Positions 23,951 to 35,200 of a DNA stretch of 64,000 bases are shown piece by piece; positions within the stretch are counted from its first letter, which is position 1; each line of letters begins with the position of its first letter. Made by a program: the position numbers and the translations under genes. The notes beneath the pieces are model-generated. The model worked only from the letters and a program-made list of their open reading frames with translations. It ran no database searches and was not told the origin of the DNA. Origin of the DNA: Pristionchus mayeri (lineage: Eukaryota; Nematoda; Chromadorea; Rhabditida; Neodiplogasteridae); assembly GCA_036245805.1 (NCBI GenBank), contig BTRK01000006.1, positions 9,580,365 to 9,644,364 on the forward strand, written 5' to 3'.

Positions 23951-25130
23951 ATTTTAAAAAGAAACGTATGAAATCTTTTGGATCAGTCAGCGATTACGGG
24001 GGAGAGGGAGAGAGAGAGGCAGTCGATGCTTTTCTGTTATAATAAAAGCAATTATGAGCGATTTGAAAAAAAATGGAGAAAAGCTGAGGAGTAACAATGA
24101 GAAATCGTTGCGGTCGGCCCTGGTTCGGCCGGTGATGACGTCATCAAAAAAGAAGATTAGGCTGTAGCACCATTGCGTCAGCGAGAGATGCTGCAGAAGG
24201 GAATTTGTTACGAAACCTACCGTATACGTTTGGCGCCGTTATTTGTGTCTTCACGAAGATGATTTGGCCCCTCCGCATGCTGCATAAGGATGGGACAGTG
24301 ATGCTGAGATAAATTTGCAGTTTCACTTCTGATTAGATAGATTATTGGTGACAGTTCATCTTTCGAACTTGTTCAGCATAGTATCAAGCAGATGTCACTA
24401 AATCAGACCCAATTGTTTTTTTTCACTACTACAGACAACCGAAAGCACATTATGTGGGACTCATCTTCTCTGTTTAGAGACAGTAAAAGTAAAGTACTAA
24501 CATAATCATTGCCAGATGGTGACGGAACGAACAGATCGATCCATCTCCCAGATGTTTCTCTAGCCATTTAGAGGAACGTTATCGAAATTATTGTTGAACA
24601 CAGCCCTCCCTTCGTGCCTACATATGAACGATGAAACAAGAAATAATCAGGCCAAAACAATTTTGACAGTCTGCAATAAATGCAATTTTTTATTATTTAT
24701 CAATACATAAAAACATGGGAAATGCAAGTCCCTTAAACACCCATTCTAGCTCGTCATTTATCTAATCGGTGAGAGAGTGTTTTAATCGGAGAGAGTCTCT
24801 CAGTCTTACCCCTCATGAACTTTGTGATTCCTTCGCCGCTTTCAATCAAATCATTCGACGCCTCTGAAAAAAAGTAACGATATCAAGTCTCCGATTCTGA
24901 AGTGAACCCTTTATTTTGATTTCTAAATGTGAAATACTAAAAGAAATAGTTTCACGCAATAATGATTACTTTCTCGCATGATTCCGAAATGTGAGATAAC
25001 TTGGTGATTCAGCGTTACTTCTCTACTGCGTATCGTACACATCACTCGACCAGACAGTGATTTCACGATGAATCGTTTTGATAATAAAAACTATGTATTT
25101 CCCGCTTCCTAAGCCCGTATTTTTAAAATA
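23951..25130 (+). repeat. Segmental duplication 2, right copy (uninterrupted)
   Basis: The counterpart of 18585-20672. At 24468-24500 it runs straight across the site where the left copy has the 1.1-kb palindrome (CTCTGTTTAGAGACAG..TACTAACATAATC), which makes it an empty-site reference. At 25110-25130 it also runs past the point where the left copy meets the Tc1-like end. It encodes nothing recognisable. Confidence 0.8.
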
Positions 25131-25543
25131 AGATTAATAATGCAATATAACTAACAAAAACGTCGTATACGTCATACATTGAGTTTGTTTGCCAAAATGA
25201 TTCGATTATCAATATAGACTGCGAGCTAACGACTAAACCACGATAATGCAACCGGGATGGGTCTAGTCAAGCAATACAAGCACGAAAAATTTTACAACAA
25301 AATTTGCGCAACTCGAGTAAAAAGAATACGGAGGAGTTTAATTAAAACGGACATGAGAAATAATGACCGTTGATTCTGCACATACAATAATTAAATAACA
25401 ACTTTTGAAAAGAGGAAGTAAAAAACAGGATCTCATGGAGAAAGCAACGATGGCCCGCGATACTAAACCCTATACTAACAAGTGCGATTCTCATAGAATG
25501 GTTATCATTGCATTGCACGCGTCTTCTCTACAGAGGTGCCCAA

Positions 25544-26075
25544 CATAGCGTGTCAGAGAGGCGAACCTCCTTTGTTCTCCGCGGCGGATCATTTCACGAA
25601 ATTGCCCGCCGCTACGTGCGTGGTGTAGTGGAAATAAGCATCCGAAACTTATCACGATAAGTCAAGTAATAAAATTAAGTAATGTAAAAATACAGGATTG
25701 TTCATCGACCTTACAAGTAGCTACCGTTCATTTTTTGGGTGGTTTCTTTTAGCCACGGCTTCTGTAAATTCGCTTTATATTCTTGTCATTCCAAAGATAT
25801 CTCCTCCGAGCGCAATAATGACAGACCCCACATATAGGTACTTTTTCTGAATCCGCAAGAGCAGCTCTACAAAATGGCTAACTTCGAATTTTGATTACCG
25901 TTTTGGTTTTTGAACAATATTTGATACAGCGATTCAATTTATCGTTTTTTCTTAATTTTCTCAAAAACTATTTGATAATTTAAAAATCCGAGTTAGCGAT
26001 TTTGTAGAGCACCTCCTGCCGATTCAGAACAGGTCCTAGATGTGGTGTTTTCCATATTTGGGCTCGGAGGAGATA
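25544..26075. mobile_element. Diverged copy of the CAC-ended element
   Basis: The left end ATAGCGTGTCAGAGAGGCGA..CTTTGTTCTCCGCGGCGG resembles the terminal repeat at 59409-59449. The inner palindrome (about 25800-26075; CTCCGAGCGCAATAATGACA with GGGCTCGGAGG) resembles those at 21.1 and 59.0 kb. The right terminal repeat was not found. Confidence 0.45.
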
Positions 26076-27022
26076 GCTTTTGAGTGACAATGTTTTGAGT
26101 TTCTCATCCATTGTTCTCCGTAGCAAAGTGGATGAGTTTCAGGAGACAGCCAAAAACATTTGTCGGTTCTTTCAGCGACTGTTGAAAAAATAATATGTTT
26201 CATTTCATTTTGGTAAGGAGGGGAAGACTATAACTATCGATACCTCCGCCACGAAAGATTCGGTTCCCGTAAAATTGTGTAAAAAATATTTCGACAATGG
26301 TCACTGCTCGTGATAAGTGTGTGATGAAAAATATACGAGTAGTTGGTCGAATCGGTGTGCCAATGGGGTTGGGGGTGCAACTAGGTGTTGAATGTTGGAG
26401 TGCGTGCTGCCTGAACTGGATAGTGTGTTCGGTTCAAAAAATTAATAATTAAAATTTTTTTATAAGCATTGCGGGCGGTTTCGTGCCCTTAATAAAGTTT
26501 TTCATATTGTCGGCTTGTCCGTAATCGTCCACGTGTTTTAACAGTGCTTACTTAATTATTGCGATGAATTCTCGGCTGCGAGTCCTTGCGGGTTTGTGTC
26601 TTCGTGAACGATATATAGAGATAGAAAGAGTAGAGGGGCTGGTATACGCGGCTAACTTCTTCATAACGTATGTTGAACGGTCGCACCACGTTATCATAGA
26701 GAGCATTAAGACTATAATATTAGATCCAATCCTTGCAAAAAATCTCTCACTGACGCTCTGCTGATGCGACCTCTCCGACTTCCTCGAAGCGCCGATCGAA
26801 CCCGCATCGGTGTTAGGTACGATTGCTGAGTGTTGATTGATTTGTGGGAATGGTATCTCCAAATATGAATTCAATAGTCGCAGACAAAGTTTTCACTGTG
26901 GTAATGAACATATTTTGTCATTGAAGAGATCTCATCCTCCTAACCACAAAGAGCGTTTAAAAATTGCCAATATTTGCTCGCCTTCCTTTTACATTCATAA
27001 TAGAAAAAATGGTAGATGAAAG
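26076..27022. other. No gene seen
   Basis: AT-rich spacer. Overlapping short frames on opposite strands near 26560-26870 lack splice context, domains or codon bias. Confidence 0.4.
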
Positions 27023-27196
27023 TAGAGTTCTCTTATTGGAATTGAATCGGTATTGGAATCGAACCCCCCTCCCTCTCATTTTCCAATAACGCGCAATAAT
27101 TTGGCGGTCGCCTATTGGAATGAATTGAAATGGAGAGAGAGGACCCTTAGTTCTCGCTATTGGAATTCCGGAATCAATTCCAATAAGAGAACTCTA
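27023..27196. mobile_element. MITE, hAT-like, 8-bp duplication
   Basis: The 174-bp element has ends TAGAGTTCTCTTATTGGAAT and its complement. Both sides carry GATGAAAG (27015-27022 and 27197-27204). An 8-bp duplication and a TAGAG-type terminus fit the hAT superfamily. It has no coding capacity. ATTGGAAT is repeated several times inside. Confidence 0.8.
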
Positions 27197-28900
27197 GATG
27201 AAAGACGCTGGCGAGAAAAATGGAAGAGTGAAACGAGAGTTGAGTTTCACCGATCCCATTTATATTATATTGTCACGCGACGTCAGTAGGTACAGGACCA
27301 TGGTGAGAGAAAATAAAATAAATCTAATAGACAAGCTACAGTCGTGCCGGAAAGTGAGTAGACGATTATTATTTTTGATATAACTTTTGTTACAGTTGGC
27401 CGATCAAGTTAAATTTTGTATCACTAAATGTTGTATCACTATCCTTCAATTTGTTGCCTGATTGGACAAAATTATTTCCTACCGCCACTGCGTGGTCGAT
27501 TCTCTCGCGATTCCTCTCGTAATATTTCCCCTTTGTGTTTCTCATGTTAATAATAATAAAAGATTCGCTTATCGTTTATTTTTTTTTCTATTTCTTCTAC
27601 GCTGCCAGTAATGGATAACTCGAACGAAGATATCTCATAAGAAATTGGGTTGCACGACAATGTGATTTGGGGTCTCGCGTCAACTCTCTCTCTCTCTCTC
27701 TCTCTCTGGTTCACATAATTTCTCGTCGTTCAGAGAAATTACGAGAGTGAATGGGAAATGTGGAGAATTAAAATAGAACTGACGAGAGCGATGAGCGAAT
27801 CAGAAAGTGAGTGAGAAAGTGGGGGAAGACTGAGGGACTCTCTCCGATTCACACGCGCTCTCGTCGATCGGAGGAAAGACCAAAGAGAACGGGAGATGGG
27901 GAGAACTGTATTTTCCTTCATAGTAGTTTAGATTTCGCACCACGTTTCTATTCTCCCTGCTGATGGAATGATCAACTTCTTGGCTCTAATCGACATCATG
28001 TTGTTGCAATACCTCATTGATATACCTCCAGCAGACGTATAATCAAAATGATATCCAAAACTTTTAATATCAGGGTGTTTGTGATCGATTATTGCTCAAT
28101 CACATTATTTTATGTGGCAAAGCAGAACGCTGCACCACTAGGTGAGTTGTGGGTAGCTTTCATCATTCACTCAATATTGGAAATTGTGATTGGTTTTCGT
28201 TACCTTCGTGGAAAAACAAAAAAAAATACATAGAAAAACAAACACACGAAAGTTGAGGAAGAGGAGGTGGTGTATCAATTCGGGGAAGAAGTAGAACAAG
28301 GAGGGTCGAGAACGCGGAGACACGCGCAACCCTGAGATCATACCTTCTGCCAGTTGTGCCATCTTCTTTCCATTTTCAAACTGCTCACACAATTCTTAGT
28401 AAATGAGGCAAAAAGAAACTCCGAAAAGAGACAACTCCTTCTGGGTACGGCAAGTCCTTCGCTCTGCGAAGGGGAAGAACGGTAGAGGGAAAATATTTTG
28501 CACTACGCGGGGTATTTTTTGGTTCTCATCCGATGGGCTCTCGTCCGACCTAGTGCTACATACTGCCATGAACATTTTACGATAGGATGTCAGGACAGAA
28601 AGAATAGGAAAGCTTGCAATACTGTTTTAATTTTGATCCCGCTACACTTCCAGAGCTATTGATAATGCAAAGGCTGTCAAACATTTGATATCGGACTGAA
28701 ACACAAACGTTGCAAAGATGTATTGATATTATAAAAAAAGTCAATTTCTGAACGACTGGATCATAATTACATGCAAATTCGATTTTGAGGTGTTATTGCT
28801 AGATCGCAACAAACTTTCCATGTACAAACTTGAAGGAAAAAGTTATACAAATTAAATGTATCAGCATAATTCAACAATTTTGGCAAAATCCAGCGAAGAT
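27197..28900. repeat. No gene seen; Tc1-like end, CT run, R1 fragment
   Basis: A solitary Tc1-like end (TA then CAGTCGTGCCGGAAAGTGAG) lies at about 27336-27410 and resembles 20673. A (CT)n microsatellite lies at about 27688-27709. An R1 fragment lies at about 28130-28350 (GCACCACTAGGTGA, TCAATTCGGGGAAGAAGTAG). No gene was recognised. Confidence 0.5.
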
Positions 28901-28925
28901 GATAATAAGTTTACTTGAAAATACG

Positions 28926-28931
28926 TTTATT
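28926..28931 (-). terminator. Poly(A) signal AATAAA for monoamine-oxidase copy A
   Basis: AATAAA on the minus strand, 128 nt past the stop codon of copy A. The same AATAAACGTAtt context occurs downstream of copy B (35074-35079) and copy C (38551-38556), so the duplicated unit includes the 3' flank. Confidence 0.55.
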
Positions 28932-29679
28932 ACTGTACATAAATATTTCAAAGTGGTGATACTATTTCTCGATTACTACTCTTCTCCTACTCGATAAGCA
29001 CCGTCAATTTATGGCACACTTGACAGTACGGTAGACGAGGGCGAGGGTACGGTGTCCCCTAGTGCGGCCATTCCATCCCAGTCCACCACTTGAATACGGA
29101 CTTCTCAACCGGGCGGAAGAACCTGGGAATGGCAGAGTTTTGAACGGGACGGATGATCACAGTATTCAATAAATCGATATTCGATGGATACCGTACCTGG
29201 CGGTGTAGCTGAGGTCGTACTTCTTGCTGACAGCGTAGATGCCGAAGACGATAGCGGCATCGAAGAAGATTCGACGACGCCACGGAGAGAGATACTGCAG
29301 AGGGGGTTACGGTAGATGAATATTGTGGGGGATGCTGTACAGCTATGATGGAATAGAGTGTGTGTAACTGGGGAGTTCTGACCAGATGATCATTGTGTCA
29401 TGCATTGGATGCTGCGTCGACTACATAATTGCTCAACAAAGAGATATCAGATTCTATGATATCGCTAAAACTAGGATCTGCCAGTTGGGCAAATGAATTC
29501 GCAAAATCAATCTGGCCTGTCAATGTGTCGCAGAAACTAGTCGATTATTGATATCTCGATCGCAATCAAACAAATTGATTTTTGATCTCTCTCCCTCTCC
29601 AATTCCCTCAACTCACATCATCGTAGTGGTCGCTGGGCGGGCGCGGGTGGTGATACTCCACGGAGAACTGACTGCCTCG

Positions 29680-30500
29680 CTGAAACGAACGATTCACTTC
29701 AACCCAATCAACCTATATCAAGCCCTTTTGATGGCAAAGGCTAAAACTTTTTTTGCAAAAAAATGTTGTTATGATGTGTTTAATAGAAGACTCATGTCAC
29801 GTAATTTATCGCACACTGACATCCAGCTAACATTGCCTAATGGTGATGCAATAAGTGAAAATATGGAATTTTGAACCTTTTTTTTTAAATTATAGTTATT
29901 TTACGAGTAAAATTTAAAATCCCTAGCAGTGTGGGTGGAAGGGCGATGCATTACACTTCACATAAATGCTTCTAAATCATAGTTTTCTGAAAAGTTTGCT
30001 GAAATATTTCGCAATATGTCATCGGAGGGGAGTTTGAAAAGGCTCAATTTCATGGTTTTAGTATTTCCAATGGTCCAACTTAGCTTATTTGGCTATGATT
30101 ATTCAAATACAAATATTTGTAAACGATTACATACTGTTCCGGAATGAAAATCCGCAGAATTTTTCAATCCACGTTGAAAATTTTTGGTTTTGTAGTCACC
30201 AAGCAAAGCATTTTGGGAGACAGGGATTGTGCCAAATAATCTTATTTGCCCCTAGAGAGTAACTATGCACTGCACACTTATTTTTATCTGTGAAGTAGAG
30301 TATATTTTTTTCAATTTTAAGATCATCGTTTTTAAGCAAAAAATTCGCAATCGTCGAATTCCCCTCCACTGCAATGTCTTTACTCGCTGATGCACCTAAA
30401 ATGTAGAGTGCTGACCACCTTATCTAATGCATCATACATCTACTCAAATACTTTCCTTGTTCCAGCGAAATAGTAATAGAAATATTCGAAAAAAACGTAC
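29680..30500. other. Unrelated sequence where copy A has lost an exon
   Basis: In copies B-D this interval holds the GAVESGKRAANEVLYAL exon. Here it is replaced by AT-rich sequence with no match elsewhere in the window that I can see. I found no terminal repeats or duplications marking an insertion, so deletion followed by filling, or an eroded insertion, are both possible. Confidence 0.5.
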
Positions 30501-32305
30501 CAGACATGTATCCCATCCAGACTACCGCCGTCTCCGTACCCGCGAAGTGAACACTGCAATGAATGGTCATTATGAGGAGGAAATATCATTCGAGAATTAG
30601 CTCGTCCGACTATCAGTAAAGTTCTATACAAGAAAATATGAGAATGAGCTACATGTAGTTTATCCATGTGTTTCCATTACCGTGTTTTTGAACAATAATC
30701 CCACTTCAATTTCACTATTTTCTGAACTCTGATGTATTCCTGGTGTATCGCCCGCCAACCGACCACTCTTCCGTATTCCTCTGATCATCCTACCGTACCC
30801 GTAGTGCATATCCCTGATCGCCATAAAGGCATCCATATTGCCCGGCGTCACGTAGTCCACGGGACAACCGCCGTTGAAGGGCTCCTGGAAATGGATAGTG
30901 ATCTTTGATCTTCGCTCCTCGAACTATTTTTACCCGAAAAGTGAAACCTGAAACACCCTATTGGGCAAGTTTAAATATGTTACGAAATGACTGCGCTGAT
31001 AGAATCATAGTTTGTATTCACCAATAGTACTGCAAGAAATTATGCAGCGGTCCCTCAACCCTTGTCATGTTAAATTTGAATCATGATAACAACGAATAAA
31101 TGTGATTTGCTCGCAAGTCAATATTGAGAGAAGTACGTTAGCTCATTGAAATGAGTAGAAATGCATATAAGAAGTAGTCAATACTAGAACACGGCATCCT
31201 CGATGGCCTTCATCACTATCATGAAACCTCTGCCCACCTTGTTCCAGTTCTTCTCTTCGTAGGCGAACTCGGAGAGGGCCTTCGTTCCGAAGAAACGAAC
31301 CAGATCCTGAAGTAATCCTACTTGTTTTTTCCATGTTTTTTTCCATATTCGTTCGGTATTTCTCTCACAAACTAGATCAAAGTTCACAATTTTATCATAC
31401 GACGCATTGCTGGCTCAACATTTTCAACAGGTAAAAGTACTCCTTTGCATGTAAAGTATTACGCGATTAGTCGTTCGAAGGCTAGGGATCAACGATCAGC
31501 TCACCTTGACGACGGCGTTGCACCGCTCGTTTACCGTCCAGTCGTGCAATTCGGCGTGGATGAAACTTGAAGTTTCTAACTAATGATGAATTGATAATTA
31601 ATTCCCAGGCATGTACATACCACTTCTAATGTGAAGCGTGAATTCGCACAAATTTAGAAATATGGCTGAACTGACTATGCTCTCAAAATTTGTATTTTTA
31701 TTCAAAGATGAATGAGGTATAATCAGCTAACAGGCATTTGAGCGATTGCTAGAGAGAAAGTGAATCGAGTAACGCGCAGGAACTTCTAAATACGCGTGAA
31801 AGAATATGTTTCTGTTTATTCATATTAATTTCGAAAATAAAGAGCGATCCTTCGCTAAATCTATTTAAAAATAAATAAATAAACACTCACCAACGATTGC
31901 CGGGCTTCCATTCGAGGTTGTCGCATCGTACGAACAGACGATCGGAAGGATCTGAATATAAAAAGTAGTTTTTTTCTTTACTTTAGAGAGCGTACCGCCC
32001 GCAGAATAATCGATTTTAACTGCTAGTGCACAAATCAACAACAGGCATCGTAACCTCTCGTACCTGTCCGGGAATGGTCGTCCTTCCAGCAGAGATGATC
32101 TCGCCCGACTTGCCGTCTTCCCTCCAGAAGGCTGATTTGTAGGTGACGATGAATTTGATGAGGTGACCCTGAAGAGAGTAAGAAAGTCATTTAGATGAAA
32201 GCCATCCCTACCTACGGCAACCAAGAATTAATTATCAAAGTACTTTATAATTGTATTTTCTAATACCACATGATAATAGCGAGTTACGCAAACACAGACA
32301 CGAAC

Positions 32306-32674
32306 TAGGGTTTCAATTTTCAGGTAATTTGACCTGTTCAGGTAAAAATGATCGGGCGGAATTACCTGATCAGGTCATTCAAATTCAATTTACCTGATCA
32401 GGTAATTTCCTTTGATACCTGATCAGGTAATTCTGAGCTATTTGTCTCATTCGCACAAATTAAATCGTTGAAACATAACTAATTCGCCATTTCAATTGAG
32501 TCGAATGACCGGGAATACCACAATTTGCGAGAAATGATGGGATCAGGCGCCTAGGCCGCCTATTAATCAATTCCATTCTCTCTCGTTCAGGTCAATTAGG
32601 CTTTATTCATTGCGTTGTGAGCGGGGATAATGAGTTTCAGGCGGCCTAGGCGCCACCTGAAAATGGAAACCCTA
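32306..32674. mobile_element. MITE, hAT-like, in an intron of copy A
   Basis: The 369-bp element has ends TAGGGTTTCAATTTTCAGGT and its near complement, and is flanked by an exact 8-bp duplication, ACACGAAC (32298-32305, 32675-32682). The inside holds four or more ACCTGATCAGGT-type palindromes in about 110 bp and an inverted GGCGCCTAGGCCGCC pair. TAGGG termini with 8-bp duplications are hallmarks of hAT transposons. It has no coding capacity. Confidence 0.9.
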
Positions 32675-33904
32675 ACACGAACATACCCCAGCATGAACCG
32701 AAAATCACCATGCTTAATGATGGATGAGTATCTTCTAGATCAGCTTTTGCAATGAGTTAAATCAAAGATCAAAGATTTCTAACCGGAGTCATGTTATCGT
32801 AGAGTCTCCTCTTGAGATATCCGAGAGGAGGCGAGAATTCGAGGTGCCCGCACTGATTGGGAGGAATGGCGAGCACCAGTCGCTTGCACTCCAAACGCTG
32901 TGAGGAAAAGTTCGGATCATGAAAAAAAACAATCTGCTCATAAAATTCACAGTGAAGTACCTCGATAAGAGACGGCAAGTCCTCCAGGGAACAGTATTTA
33001 TCTGCAAAGGAGAAGAGTCCTAGGTTTGTCTGTAATAATATTCCGACGCTGCTATTCCGTTTACTCCCTGAGGTTGCGCTAGGAGAGCATTGCAACCTCT
33101 AAATAACATTTTCGCGGTAGAGGAGGAGGGGTGAGACGTTACATCATCCCCCTAGCCTAGAATAGAGGTTGCGACGTCACAATATTGAAAAAGAGGAAAT
33201 AAATTGAATTGAATTATATGTATATATGCATAAGCTGTCAGGGCAAAAATTGGGATATGATAGCTCCTGTTGTTTTTTGGCAATTAGCTGTGGCGCGAAG
33301 CGCCACAGCATTTGGGGCCAGCCCCCAATTCCCCCCCCCCCCCCCCAAATTCGGCCCTCGAGGATGAGGGCGGGACCAAAATTTTCAAAATGTCGGCAAG
33401 CTCACCAAACTTTGGAAACGGCGTGCCCATGGCCTGGAGAGGCTCCAGTCCAAATTTGGCGTCGATCGGATGTTTGGGAGCCGAATTACAGGTACCCCGA
33501 TAGGGCCCTTTAGTGTGCATGTATCTATTTTCCATCACCCCGTCGGCATTGAGCTAACCTCTTCGTTTTTTGCGGTTAAGCTTTTGGGTCAATTCTAAGG
33601 TTCACTTCTTCTAATTTGGTCGGTAGGTCACTCGCGTCGAGCTTGGCAGACGTTCAAAAGTCCCAAATTGGGTGATATTCACATTATTTCGTGATAGCTG
33701 CGTTCAAGTTGATGGGACGGTTGTCTAACCCCCGGCAATGGATTCTACTCGTCGAGATGTCCTAGGAACTGTATTTGTGAACGAATCGGTACATAGGTTT
33801 CCTTATTATCGATCGCCGAAAGTAGTAAAAATGGTCACATCGAGAGATTGTAGGGAGACGGGACTCTATCTGTTCACTACACCCCGAGAGAAGTCCGCGC
33901 TGTA

Positions 33905-33975
33905 CACCCGTCTAGATCAGTAGCTGCGCGCTCTGCCTAGCTTGCGGTTGTCGTGGGTTCGAATCCGCTCGGTTG
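33905..33975 (+). repeat. tRNA-like sequence with perfect box B
   Basis: GGTTCGAATCC, the consensus internal B box, lies near 33957. It is preceded at tRNA-like spacing by CAGTAGCTGCGCGCTC, a weak A-box match. The stems do not pair well enough for a functional tRNA. A tRNA-derived SINE head is likely. Confidence 0.4.
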
Positions 33976-34086
33976 CCATGTGTTTTGCTACATTTTTGAA
34001 AATGCCCTGAGCATTTTGGCTGATGTACAGAGTGGTGAAAAGTCGGAAAACGAATATTTTTGTTTAGATAGATCATGCCCAAATAT

Positions 34087-34147
34087 ACTTTTATTGATGC
34101 GCAGCATGCAATGACACATATTGTCATGCTGCGCATCAATAAAAGTA
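34087..34147. repeat. Short hairpin
   Basis: CTTTTATTGATGCGCAGCAT and its reverse complement lie about 60 bp apart end to end, with a loop of about 16 bases. It abuts the larger fold-back at 34150. Confidence 0.65.
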
Positions 34148-34149
34148 GT

Positions 34150-34766
34150 GTAATCCACATCCCGGGGGGATGTGGCGATGCGGAGTTTCCGGAAGAAACC
34201 CTAAACGCCTGTAGTTTGGGCCTTGTATTTGACCCTTTGCTGCCGTCAATAAAAGAGGTGGAATATGAAGAGGTTGCTCGCAAGAAAAGTAGTGGAATCT
34301 TCTGGCCGCGGGACCCAAACTCGCGCCTGTTGCTTTGAGCAAAACATGTTTTCAGCAAAATGTATACGTTTTTTTAGAGATGGAAGAAAATGAGACTATT
34401 TGAAACTAGTTTTAATTAGACTCGCTCATATGCATAGCTTTTGACATAGATAATACAATTTCTTAAACTAGCCTGAGATGGATTTCTCGCTATAGAGATG
34501 AAAGGTTTAGGGATATGAACAATGAATTATCTGACAAATTATTATCTAAAAGTATGCACATTGTTTAGTAGTGCATGCGAAGAGCGACAGGCGCGAGTTT
34601 GGGTCCCGCGGCCAGAAGATTCCACTACTTTTCTTGCGAGCAACCTCTTCCTATTCCACCACTTTTATTGACGACAGCAAAGGGTCAAATACAAGGCCCC
34701 AAACTACAGGCGTTTAGGGTTTCTTCCGGAAACCCCGCATCGCCACATCCCCCCGGGATGTGGATT
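34150..34766. mobile_element. Inverted-repeat element, 190-bp arms
   Basis: The arms are 34150-34338 and 34577-34766, nearly exact complements (landmarks ATCCACATCCC, GGAAGAAACCCTAAACGCCT, GGCCGCGGGACCCAAACTCG). The spacer is about 238 bp and AT-rich. Open frames in the arms are mirror images of one another, not genes. No target duplication was identified. Confidence 0.75.
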
Positions 34767-35200
34767 TTGATAATGGCCAACGCACAACTTATTGAACATG
34801 CAAACACTGCCACGCATTTGATAAAAGGCTGAAACACCAACGAAGTGAGAAGTGGAGTCCCTAAAGTCTCATATTATGGAAATAAATAGTGATGCAAATC
34901 TAATGGATATCATTCACAAGCACACTATGGTGTGAATTCGATGTTAACAATATTAATGATAGATCACAGCCAATATCCCTTGCACAAACTTGCAAGGTAA
35001 ATTAATTCGAATTAAATTTATCAGCGTAACTCAACAATTCTGGCAATATTCAGCACAACATCTTGATAATACGTTTATTAGGGTACATAAATATTTCAAA
35101 GTGGCGATATTATTTCTCTACTACGCTTCTACTCAATAAGCACCGTCAATTTACGATACACTTGAGATTACGGTAGACAAGGGCGAGGATACGTTATCGC

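Larger units (their letters stand above)
29059..33001 (-). pseudogene. Monoamine-oxidase-like gene fragment, copy A (5'-truncated)
   Basis: Flavin monoamine oxidases oxidatively deaminate amines at a covalently bound FAD and are usually tail-anchored in the outer mitochondrial membrane. Exons in order, all flanked by GT/AG unless noted: 32961-33001, 32784-32897 (LVLAIPPNQ), 32064-32168 (FIVTYKSAFWRE), 31891-31951, 31505-31566, 31238-31306 (YEEKNW), 30799-30884 (NGGCPV, Cys at the covalent-flavin position), 30501-30553 (HFAGTET), 29617-29679, 29197-29294 (RRRIFF then a hydrophobic anchor) and 29059-29122 (ends MEWPH). The N-terminal Rossmann FAD-binding half is absent. The GAVESGKRAANEV exon seen in the other copies is missing between 29680 and 30500; skipping it breaks the frame. 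The acceptor at 31566 reads CAAG instead of CAGG. I call it broken, but expression is untested. Confidence 0.8.
33002..34972. repeat. Copy A/B junction: repeats, tRNA-like word, fold-back
   Basis: No further oxidase exon was found here. It contains a hairpin GCTGTGGCGCGAAGCGCCAC (33287-33309), a run of 16 C (33331-33346), a tRNA-like stretch near 33905-33975, and the hairpin and fold-back described separately. Sequence from about 34973 to 35200 is the 3' flank of copy B. Confidence 0.55.

Noticed and set aside
29548..29874. 108-codon plus-strand frame
   Set aside because: It runs antisense over an oxidase exon and into unrelated AT-rich sequence.
34075..34832. Similar frames of 68-148 codons on both strands
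   Set aside because: Products of the inverted-repeat arms; no gene-like context.
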